Below are positions 1 through 4,778 of a DNA stretch of 6,384 nt, one piece after another. Source of the DNA: JAWBSP01 sp964632175 (GTDB lineage: Archaea > Hadarchaeota > Hadarchaeia > Hadarchaeales > JAWBSP01). The stretch covers positions 1 through 6,384 of the forward strand of contig CAZWBJ010000036.1 of assembly GCA_964632175.1 (NCBI GenBank), given 5' to 3'. How positions within the stretch are numbered: position 1 is the stretch's first letter; each line of letters starts with the position of its first letter. Both the position numbers and the translations under genes were made by a program. Under the pieces are notes generated by a model. That model was not told the origin of the DNA. It saw only the letters and a program-made list of their open reading frames with translations, and did not search any database.

Positions 1-13
1 CATGCTGCCGGAA

Positions 14-202
14 GACTACGTAGGTACGTTACGTATATGCGTAGTCATGCGCGGGGACTAGTGCGTTATGCGGATCGTGAAGGCGCACCCGAGGGCTACG
101 TAGGTACGTTACGTATATACGTAGTGTGCAGCATGCGCTGGACTAAGGTGACGGTAACAACAATCCGAGGACTACGTAGGTACGTTACGTATATACGTAG
201 TC
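14..202. repeat. Three-copy array of a 33-nt hairpin direct repeat (CRISPR-like layout, probably not CRISPR)
   Basis: Units lie at 14-46, 94-126 and 170-202, with intervals of 47 and 43 nt. Unit 3 starts GACTACGTA and ends TACGTAGTC, which are exact reverse complements (9 bp). Inside, TACG-TTA-CGTA forms a further 4-bp stem with a 3-nt loop, joined by one G-U pair and one G-A mismatch, so the whole unit folds as a single hairpin. Unit 1 differs from unit 3 at one base (39) and unit 2 at two (95 and 126). A CRISPR finder could call this array on spacing alone. However, the stem is far longer than usual for a CRISPR repeat, the usual GAAAC/GAAAG end is absent, and no cas gene is present. Both intervals also contain a related CATGCGC...GGACTA stretch, which suggests diverged tandem units rather than unique spacers. 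The array may continue left of the window. Confidence 0.8.
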
Positions 203-269
203 GTGAACATGCCGAGAAACTGCGAGGTCCACAACGTGCCATGGTTTGCACCGAATACAACTCCTCGCC

Positions 270-277
270 TTTTTAAG
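270..277 (+). promoter_or_regulatory. TATA-like box upstream of the RAM-domain gene
   Basis: TTTTTAAG is an AT-rich octamer in otherwise GC-rich DNA, about 60 bp before the ATG at 337. Archaeal initiation about 25 bp downstream would give a leader of roughly 35-40 nt that includes the ribosome binding site at 322-327. A second candidate, TTTAAATTA at 312-320, would instead give an almost leaderless transcript. The choice between them is inference. Confidence 0.4.
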
Positions 278-280
278 GGC

Positions 281-294
281 TTCGGAAATCCGAA
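281..294. promoter_or_regulatory. 14-nt palindrome, candidate operator
   Basis: TTCGGA-AA-TCCGAA is a perfect 6-bp inverted repeat with a 2-nt centre. It lies between the TATA-like box at 270-277 and the likely transcription start of the RAM-domain gene. A dimeric regulator bound here would block initiation. The regulator is unknown; autoregulation by an Lrp-family protein is only a guess, because the downstream gene has no DNA-binding domain. Confidence 0.35.
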
Positions 295-321
295 CCCGAA
301 CCCAATAGGGCTTTAAATTAG

Positions 322-327
322 GGGGTG
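322..327 (+). promoter_or_regulatory. Ribosome binding site deciding the start at 337
   Basis: GGGGTG resembles the archaeal Shine-Dalgarno GGAGGTG and ends 9 nt before the ATG at 337. A GTG at 325 would fall inside this site, so the ATG at 337 is the better start. Confidence 0.5.
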
Positions 328-336
328 CTGCAACGG

Positions 337-561
337 ATGAGGGCGCTGGTATACATCAGGACCCAGCCGGGGAAGGCCCTAGAGCTGGCGGGGAAGCTGA
401 AGAAGGTTGCCGGTGTCTCCGAGGTCTACGCGGTCACGGGGAGGTTCGACCTGGTGGCACTGGTCGAGGGGGAGGACCTGAAGACCATCGCCGGGATCGT
501 GGTGGACAAGATCCAGAAGGCGGGGGCAACCAGCACCGAGACCGCCCTGATCGTCGAGTGA
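337..561 (+). CDS. Stand-alone Lrp/AsnC ligand-binding (RAM) domain protein
   Basis: A 74-aa protein made of a single alpha-beta sandwich RAM domain, the sensor half of Lrp/AsnC regulators, without the N-terminal helix-turn-helix. Visible signatures are the first strand MRALVYIRT, the PGK turn (residues 11-13), a helix, VSEVYAVTGRFDLVALVE with the characteristic G-x-F/Y-D motif (35-38), a second helix (about 47-62), and the final strand STETALIVE. In this family, RAM domains form dimers or octamers and bind amino acids or other small molecules, often modulating full-length Lrp proteins. The length is normal for archaeal single-domain members. An in-frame GTG at 325 would add four residues, but the ribosome binding site favours 337. 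Its TGA abuts the stop of the DNA ligase on the other strand (TGATCA, 559-564), so the two genes converge with no gap. The ligand and partner are unknown. Confidence 0.9.
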   Translation: MRALVYIRTQPGKALELAGKLKKVAGVSEVYAVTGRFDLVALVEGEDLKTIAGIVVDKIQKAGATSTETALIVE

Positions 562-1506
562 TCAGGCCCCCAGCTCGCACTCCCGCGGGTCCTTGTCCTT
601 GAGCCGGAGGAAGGACGGAGCCCTTAGTTTCAAATCGGAGGTTATCTCGAGATACCTCACCTCGCAGACGAGCTCCGGCCTCACCCAAACCACCGGATAG
701 GGCGGCTCCTCCTCCACGGGCCTCTCCCCCCTCATCCCGTCCAGCACCTTCCTGAGCTCCTTGAGGAGTTCCTCGTCGAAGCCCGTTCCCACCCTCCCGA
801 GCAGGATCAGCCTCCCCTCCTTGAAGGCCCCCAGCACGAGGGCCCCAAAGGTTTCCTCCCTCTTCCCCTCCCCAGGCGTGTAGCCCAGGATGACGCAGTC
901 CTGGGTCCTGAAGGCCTTAATCTTCAGCCAGTCCCTGCTCCTCTTCCCCAGCTGGTAGGTGCTGGAGGAGCGCTTCCCCATCACCCCCTCCCAGCCCGCC
1001 TCCCTCATCCTCTCGAAGAGCCACCTCCCCCTCTCCTCGTAGTGCCTGACATACATGACCTCCTCCCCCTCCTCCAGGATCTCCCTCAGCCTGCGCTTCC
1101 TCTCCAGAAGCTGGAGGCCCACCAGGGGCTCCCCGTCCAGGTAGAGGAGGTCGAAGCAGGCATAGGTGGCGGGGTATATTTTTGAGAGCATCCCCTCCTT
1201 CCCCTCCGCCGCGTGCTCCCTTATCTGCAGCGAGGGGAAGTGCGGCCTCCCCTCCCTCAGGACCACTATCTCCCCGTCCAGAATGGCCTCCCTCGCCCTG
1301 ACCCGCTGGCGGAGGGCGGAGAGCTCGGGGTACCTCCTTGCGATGTTCAGGAAGCGGCGGTTCTGGAGCCTCAGGCCCTCCCCCACGAAGGCTAGGCAGC
1401 GCGTCCCGTCAAACTTGGGCTCGAAGACGAACTCGGGGGAATCGAAGGGGTCGGAGGAGTAGGCCAGCATGGGGCTCAGCCTCGCCTCCATCCAGTTCTC
1501 GATCAA
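562..1506 (-). CDS. ligD: ATP-dependent DNA ligase, LigD ligase-domain type (NHEJ)
   Basis: A 314-aa ATP-dependent DNA ligase with only the nucleotidyltransferase and OB-fold domains, corresponding to the ligase module of bacterial LigD. It would seal broken DNA ends after Ku binding. Motif I is EPKFDGTR with adenylated Lys31. Motif III lies around AILDGEIV (Glu79), and FDLLYLDG is at 118-125. Motif IV is EGVMGKR (173-179) and motif V is WLKIKA (193-198). The OB-fold carries VWVRPELVCEVRYLEIT (273-289) and the terminal LRAPSFLRLKDKDP (294-307), typical of LigD ligases. The polymerase and phosphoesterase domains of full LigD are absent. The start used is a TTG at 1504-1506 that overlaps the Ku stop codon (TTGA), implying translational coupling. 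An ATG at 1489-1491 (residue 6) is a plausible alternative. It is co-transcribed with Ku. Confidence 0.93.
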   Translation of the reverse strand: MIENWMEARLSPMLAYSSDPFDSPEFVFEPKFDGTRCLAFVGEGLRLQNRRFLNIARRYPELSALRQRVRAREAILDGEIVVLREGRPHFPSLQIREHAAEGKEGMLSKIYPATYACFDLLYLDGEPLVGLQLLERKRRLREILEEGEEVMYVRHYEERGRWLFERMREAGWEGVMGKRSSSTYQLGKRSRDWLKIKAFRTQDCVILGYTPGEGKREETFGALVLGAFKEGRLILLGRVGTGFDEELLKELRKVLDGMRGERPVEEEPPYPVVWVRPELVCEVRYLEITSDLKLRAPSFLRLKDKDPRECELGA

Positions 1507-2300
1507 GCGGTGGCTTCCGCGGCCTTCTTCTTCTTGAGCTCCTCCAGGCTTGCCTCCAGCGCCTTCATCAGGTCGACGGTCGCCTGAACCTCCCTGGCCC
1601 TGACCACCGGGGCGGCCTCCCCCTCCATCTTCTTCCTGACCAGCTCCATCACCGCCTCCCTGTACCTGTCCCTGTACTCCTCCGGCCTGAACTCCCCCAT
1701 CAGCTGCTGGATGAGGGCCTGCCCCATCTTGAGCTCCTGCTCCCTGACCACCACCACCTTCTTCAGGTTCTCCAGCTCCTCCGGGCTAACTATCTCGTCA
1801 TGGTAGTGGAGGGTGACCATCAGGATGGCCTTCTGGTAGGGCCTCAGGACCACCACGTGCTCCTTCTCCCTTATCACCACCCTCCCCACCGCCACCTTTC
1901 CAGTCTGGGAGAGGATGTCCCGCAGGAGGGTGTAGGCCTTCTCCCCTCCCTCCTCCGGCTCCAGCAGGTAGGAGGAGCCGTAGTAAAGGGGGTCGATCTC
2001 GGCCGCATCCACGAACCCCTGTATGTCCACCACCTTGAGGGTCTTGAGCTGCAGCCTCTCCAGCTCCTCCTGTGAGACCGGGACCATCAGGTCCTTGGAG
2101 AGCGGGAAGCCCCTCTCGACCTCCTCCAGCTTGACCTCTCTGTTGCACCTCGGGCACCACCTTCGGTGCTGGAGGGGGGTGTGACACTCCTTGTGGAGGA
2201 TCCGGAAAGCTACACCCTTCTCCTTCACGGCGGGGTAGGCCTTGACGGGGATGCTGACCAGCCCGAAGGAGACGCTCCCCCTGAAGATGGCCTTCGGCAT
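1503..2300 (-). CDS. ku: Prokaryotic Ku, DNA double-strand-break end-binding protein
   Basis: A 265-aa homodimeric Ku that forms a ring on broken DNA ends and recruits the ligase for non-homologous end joining. The N-terminus MPKAIFRGSVSFGLVSIPVK is the classic prokaryotic Ku opening. The core beta-barrel includes VDIQGFVDAAEIDPLYY (91-107) and YLLEP (111-115), followed by GRVVIREKEHVVVLRP (139-154). A C39-H40...C49-x2-C52 cluster resembles the zinc-hook-like insert seen in some archaeal and bacterial Ku proteins. The C-terminus ends in a helix (DLMKALEASLEELKKKK) and a short basic tail, the region that in bacteria contacts LigD. The length is normal. It is the first intact gene upstream of the ligase and overlaps it by 2 nt. 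AAATTAT at about 2320-2326 (minus strand) lies some 22 bp before the ATG and may be a TATA box for a leaderless transcript. No Shine-Dalgarno sequence is seen. Confidence 0.94.
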   Translation of the reverse strand: MPKAIFRGSVSFGLVSIPVKAYPAVKEKGVAFRILHKECHTPLQHRRWCPRCNREVKLEEVERGFPLSKDLMVPVSQEELERLQLKTLKVVDIQGFVDAAEIDPLYYGSSYLLEPEEGGEKAYTLLRDILSQTGKVAVGRVVIREKEHVVVLRPYQKAILMVTLHYHDEIVSPEELENLKKVVVVREQELKMGQALIQQLMGEFRPEEYRDRYREAVMELVRKKMEGEAAPVVRAREVQATVDLMKALEASLEELKKKKAAEATA

Positions 2301-2328
2301 CAGAATACTCGGAGGCGCATAATTTGAG

Positions 2329-2628
2329 CTACCCCAGCCCCTCCAGCACCCGCAGGAGGTTCCTCCTCACCAGGCCGGATTTGTACCTGTCCCCGAAGAG
2401 CGTGCCCGCCAGGAACTCCAGCACGCCCTCCTCAAGCATGGCATTCAGGGCGCGCTTGGCCTCTCGCATTTCCACCTTCACGCCTCAGGAGATCCGGAAC
2501 GCTCGCGACGAGTAGAAGAGCAGGCCGTAGGTCGCACGCATCCTTCATCCGCTTCCCGTCCTCCCCCCCAGAAGGAGTCGCCCCTAGCAGAACTTGGAAG
2601 CGGCCAAGACAGATCCGGAGGTTGTCCG
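2329..2628 (-). pseudogene. Broken gene remnant, possibly C-terminus of an AbiEii-like nucleotidyltransferase
   Basis: Reading minus-strand frames by hand gives three blocks that join into one protein-like stretch with the same codon style as the neighbours. Block 1 (about 2531-2628) ends in GKRMKDACD. A shift to another frame at 2530 continues YGLLFYSSRAFRIS (2488-2529). An in-frame TGA at 2485-2487 is followed by VKVEMREAKRALNAML and on to LLRVLEGLG, with a stop at 2329-2331. The join KDACD|(L)YGLL matches the R-x-KDxxDLYxLL pattern seen near the C-terminus of AbiEii/DUF1814-type nucleotidyltransferases; a 2-nt loss at 2530 would explain the shift. The nucleotidyl-transfer active site would lie upstream and is missing. 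The last block alone could be a 50-aa ORF starting with GTG at 2481. The family assignment is tentative; the decayed state is better supported. Confidence 0.5.
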
Positions 2629-2886
2629 CTAGACTTCCTTCACCTTGGCAAGGGAGTCCAGAATCTCCTTGACCTCCCTCCCCTTCTCCGTCAGGACGTA
2701 ACCCTCATCCTCCGCCACCAGCCCCTCGTCCTTCAGCCCCTCCAGGATGTGCCTCAGTAGCCACCACTCCAGCCCGAGCGAGCGGTGAAGCTCGATCGCC
2801 CCCACTTTCCCCTTAGCTATCTCCTCGAAGACCCTCTTCGCTCGCTCGCTCTCCCCCAGCCACCTTATGGCCTCCTTGACCCCCAT
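2629..2886 (-). CDS. Winged helix-turn-helix protein
   Basis: An 85-aa protein with the layout of a small winged-helix domain: a helix at about 14-24, a second helix KVGAIELHRSLGL (27-39), a recognition-helix candidate WWLLRHILEGLKDEGL (41-56), a wing with the hydrophobic pair VAEDEGYVLTEKG (57-69), and a C-terminal helix. The ...LKDEGLV...GYVLTEKG pattern is typical of archaeal MarR/ArsR-like and PadR-like DNA-binding domains. It probably acts as a transcriptional regulator; no ligand or metal-binding motif is visible. Its ATG overlaps the stop of the upstream 80-aa gene (TGATG), so the two are translationally coupled and likely act together. The remnant described at 2329-2628 follows directly, which leaves open an origin as the regulator or antitoxin of a decayed toxin-antitoxin pair. 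Confidence 0.75.
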   Translation of the reverse strand: MGVKEAIRWLGESERAKRVFEEIAKGKVGAIELHRSLGLEWWLLRHILEGLKDEGLVAEDEGYVLTEKGREVKEILDSLAKVKEV

Positions 2887-3128
2887 CAGCCCTTTCCCCA
2901 GTACTGGGAGTTGAGCTGCCTGGACCTGTCGTTCAGCTTGGAGAAGACAAAGTCCTCCAGCTGCTTGCGCTCGAAGGTGTCCGAGATCCCGAGCCTCTCC
3001 AGCCTTGGGGCGATGTGGACCTCAAATACCACCCTGAGATCCTTGTCCGTTAGGGGCCCCTCCCTGACCTTCTCCTCCAAGGCAAGGTAGGCCCTCTGGA
3101 GGAATCCCTCGATCTCCGGCCTGTACAT
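2886..3128 (-). CDS. Small helical protein of unknown function
   Basis: An 80-aa protein that I do not recognise. It appears largely alpha-helical and charged, with segments IEGFLQRAYLALEEKV (6-21), LTDKDLRVVFEVHIAPRLERLG (26-47) and FERKQLEDFVFSKLNDRSRQL (52-72). No signal peptide, membrane segment or cysteines are present. Codon use matches neighbouring genes and the stop overlaps the start of the winged-helix gene, both of which support a real gene. It is the first gene of the minus-strand run leading towards Ku and the ligase, divergent from the nitroreductase across 25 bp. A role as partner or co-regulator of the winged-helix protein is inferred from coupling only. Confidence 0.65.
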   Translation of the reverse strand: MYRPEIEGFLQRAYLALEEKVREGPLTDKDLRVVFEVHIAPRLERLGISDTFERKQLEDFVFSKLNDRSRQLNSQYWGKG

Positions 3129-3153
3129 CTTTTACTGGACGGGTGAAAATAAG
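3129..3153. promoter_or_regulatory. 25-bp divergent intergenic region with ribosome binding site for the nitroreductase
   Basis: On the plus strand, GGGTGA (3141-3146) matches the archaeal Shine-Dalgarno core and sits 7 nt before the ATG at 3154, deciding that start. On the minus strand, CTTATTTT (3145-3152) lies about 20 bp before the 80-aa gene and may serve as a TATA box for a leaderless transcript. The plus-strand promoter must overlap the divergent coding region. Confidence 0.45.
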
Positions 3154-3675
3154 ATGGAGGTTTTGGAGGCGATAAGGGAAAGGAGGAGCGTGAGGAGCTT
3201 CAAGCCCGACCCCATACCCGAGAAGGACCTTAGAACCATGCTGGAGGCGGCCGTGATGGCGCCAAGCGCGGGGAACCGCCAGCCCTGGGAGTTCGTGATC
3301 GTGAGGGAGGAGGGGAGGAAGAGGGAGCTGGCCGAGGCGGCCCACTGGCAGGACTTCCTAGCCGAGGCCCCGGTGGTGATAGTGGTCTGCGCCAACCTCG
3401 CCCGGTCCAGCTCCAGGTACGGAAAGAGGGGGGAGGAGCTCTACTGCCTTCAGGACACGGCGGCGGCCATCCAGAACCTCCTCCTGACCGCCCACTCGCT
3501 CGGCTACGGGACCTGCTGGATAGGCTCCTTCGAGGACGAGGAGGTGGCAAGGGTTATAAAGGCTCCCAAGGGCATAAGGCCCGTCGCCATCATCCCCATA
3601 GGGAGGCCCGCGGAGAAGCCCGAGGCGCCCCCCCGGATCCCGCTGGAGAAGGTTTGTCATCAAGAACATTTCTAA
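3154..3675 (+). CDS. Nitroreductase-family flavoprotein
   Basis: A 173-aa FMN-dependent oxidoreductase of the nitroreductase fold. Family members reduce nitro groups, quinones or flavins with NAD(P)H as cytoplasmic homodimers; the real substrate cannot be told. Visible signatures are the FMN-phosphate motif RRSVRSF (10-16), the APSAGNRQPWEF segment (36-47) that binds FMN, the helix DTAAAIQNLLLTAHSLGYGT (101-120) followed by CWIGSF (121-126), and the closing strand AIIPIGRP (145-152). The length is typical of short archaeal members. The gene is monocistronic, divergent from the minus-strand regulatory and Ku run. T-rich sequence at 3739-3744 downstream could act as a weak archaeal terminator. 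Confidence 0.93.
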   Translation: MEVLEAIRERRSVRSFKPDPIPEKDLRTMLEAAVMAPSAGNRQPWEFVIVREEGRKRELAEAAHWQDFLAEAPVVIVVCANLARSSSRYGKRGEELYCLQDTAAAIQNLLLTAHSLGYGTCWIGSFEDEEVARVIKAPKGIRPVAIIPIGRPAEKPEAPPRIPLEKVCHQEHF

Positions 3676-4022
3676 AGCAAGGAAAACCAAGGCGCTAGAA
3701 CCGAGGCTCGTGGTGACTTGGCGATTGGGCAAAGAGATTCTTTTCCCGCTACGAGAGGGACTAGACGGTAACTTGAGGTGCTCAAATCCTGCCCAATTTG
3801 GTTCGAAGGGCTGGCAGATCAGCGACAAAATTGTAGAAGCGATTGAAACCCCATAGCGGAACAAGCAGTGAATTCACCCATCGAGTNNNNNNNNNNNNNN
3901 NNNNNNNNNNNNNNNNNNNNNNNNNNNNNNNNNNNNNNNNNNNNNNNNNNNNNNNNNNNNNNNNNNNNNNNNNNNNNNNNNNNNNNTGTAGAAGCGATTG
4001 AAACCCCATAGCGGAACAAGCA
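3676..4022. other. Gene-free interval with scaffold gap
   Basis: No convincing coding frame is seen here on either strand. The interval holds a possible structured RNA (3723-3798), a 100-N gap (3887-3986), and a 55-bp sequence present on both sides of the gap. Its base composition is less GC-rich than that of the flanking genes. Confidence 0.7.
3723..3798 (+). ncRNA. Possible structured RNA or inverted-repeat element
   Basis: ATTGGGCA (3724-3731) and TGCCCAAT (3790-3797) are exact 8-bp reverse complements, extendable by a G-T pair. Between them are three small stem candidates: AAGA/TCTT (3732-3735 with 3739-3742), TCCC/GGGA (3744-3747 with 3757-3760) and TTGAG/CTCAA (3773-3777 with 3781-3785). 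The size and shape recall a multi-branched RNA. It does not fit a tRNA, because the expected T-arm does not pair. Short stems of this kind also arise by chance. Confidence 0.2.
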
Positions 4023-4041
4023 GTGAATTCACCCATCGAGT
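3832..4041. repeat. 55-bp identical sequence on both sides of a 100-N gap (probable assembly artefact)
   Basis: Positions 3832-3886 and 3987-4041 are identical over exactly 55 bp, from TGTAGAAGCG to ACCCATCGAGT, and the gap between them is exactly 100 N. A contig-end overlap equal to a common k-mer length (55), plus a default-size gap, points to two contigs that should have been merged. Both copies contain GATTGAAAC and the 10-bp palindrome GTGAATTCAC. Confidence 0.85.
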
Positions 4042-4778
4042 TTAAGATGGGATCGCTGGGCCTGAGGGCGGATCCGGGCCTGCGGGTCACCGTCCTGACG
4101 GGCGCGGGCATCTCCGCCGAAAGCGGCGTCCCCATCTTCAGGGGAAAGGGGTCCCTGTGGGAGATCCCGGAGGCCAGGGAGCTGGCGAGGCGGGCGGGCC
4201 CTCCCTGGAACACGAGGGGGACCTGGGAATTCTACGAGTGGAGGAGGGCGCTGGTGAAGAGGTGCCAGCCCAACCAGGCCCACCTCACGCTGGCCGAGAT
4301 GGAAGGGTACTTCAGGACCTTCACCCTGATAACCCAGAACGTGGACGGCCTCCACCAAAGGGCGGGAAGCAGAAGGGTGCTCGAACTCCACGGAAGCATG
4401 TGGAGGGGGAGGTGCCTCTCGTGCGGAGCCGTCCTCGACCTCCCCCAAACTCCCCTCGAGCGCCTGCCCCCTCTCTGCCCCTGCGGCGCGGCGCTCAGGC
4501 CGGACGTCGTCCAGTTTGGCGAGCCCATCGATCCCAGAACCCTGGCGGAAGCCACCAAGGCGAGCCGGAACTGTGACCTGTTCCTCGTGATCGGGACCTC
4601 CGCGGTGGTCTCGCCCGCCAGGGAGATGCCGCTCATAGCCCTGGGGGCCGGGGCGAAGGTGGTGGAGATAAATCCGGAGCCGACCCCCCTCACCCCACTG
4701 GTGAGCCTCTCCATCAGGGGGAAGGCCGCGGGGACCCTGCCCGAGCTCTGGAGGCGCCTCCTCATCTCCGGTTTGTGA
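4023..4778 (+). CDS. cobB: NAD-dependent protein deacylase, class III sirtuin (SIRT5/CobB-like)
   Basis: A 251-aa Sir2-family enzyme that removes acyl groups from lysine using NAD+, releasing nicotinamide and O-acyl-ADP-ribose. The Rossmann motif GAGISAESGVPIFRG is at 27-41 and TQNVDGLH at 104-111. The catalytic His123 lies in ELHGS. Zinc cysteines are C131-x2-C134 and C152-x-C154. Further motifs are RPDVVQFGE (159-167), GTSAVVSPA (191-199) and INPEP (216-220). Tyr71 and Arg74 in FYEWRR match the Y-x2-R pair that in SIRT5 and CobB favours succinyl or malonyl lysine. The second cysteine pair has only one residue between its cysteines. The start is uncertain: the GTG at 4023 lies in the sequence duplicated across the gap, while the ATG at 4047 lies just beyond it and leaves a normal 18-residue lead before GAGIS. 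The next gene begins directly after its stop. Confidence 0.93.
   Translation: MNSPIEFKMGSLGLRADPGLRVTVLTGAGISAESGVPIFRGKGSLWEIPEARELARRAGPPWNTRGTWEFYEWRRALVKRCQPNQAHLTLAEMEGYFRTFTLITQNVDGLHQRAGSRRVLELHGSMWRGRCLSCGAVLDLPQTPLERLPPLCPCGAALRPDVVQFGEPIDPRTLAEATKASRNCDLFLVIGTSAVVSPAREMPLIALGAGAKVVEINPEPTPLTPLVSLSIRGKAAGTLPELWRRLLISGL

Noticed and set aside
14..202. Typing the array as a confirmed CRISPR
   Set aside because: Only three units are visible, the stem is too long, the standard repeat end is lacking, the intervals look related to each other, and there are no cas genes. It is kept as a repeat array with CRISPR as an alternative.
37..276. Open frame of 79 codons across the repeat array
   Set aside because: It is made of the palindromic repeats and diverged intervals, lacks gene-like codon use, and has no recognisable fold. 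The open frame is a by-product of the repeats.
2485..2487. TGA read as selenocysteine or other recoding
   Set aside because: There is a second, independent break (frameshift at 2530) and no visible SECIS-like hairpin; decay is the simpler explanation.
2324..2515. Plus-strand 63-codon frame
   Set aside because: It is opposite the minus-strand gene remnant, whose codon use fits the neighbouring genes much better.
3723..3805. tRNA gene (GGTTCGAA at 3800-3807 and CTCAAATCC at 3781-3789 look like T-loop sequence)
   Set aside because: The flanking bases do not form a 5-bp T-stem in either register, and no D-arm or anticodon arm fits.
3782..4213. Minus-strand frames running through the N gap
   Set aside because: They depend on translating Ns and on the duplicated 55 bp; their codons do not resemble the neighbouring genes and they oppose the sirtuin.
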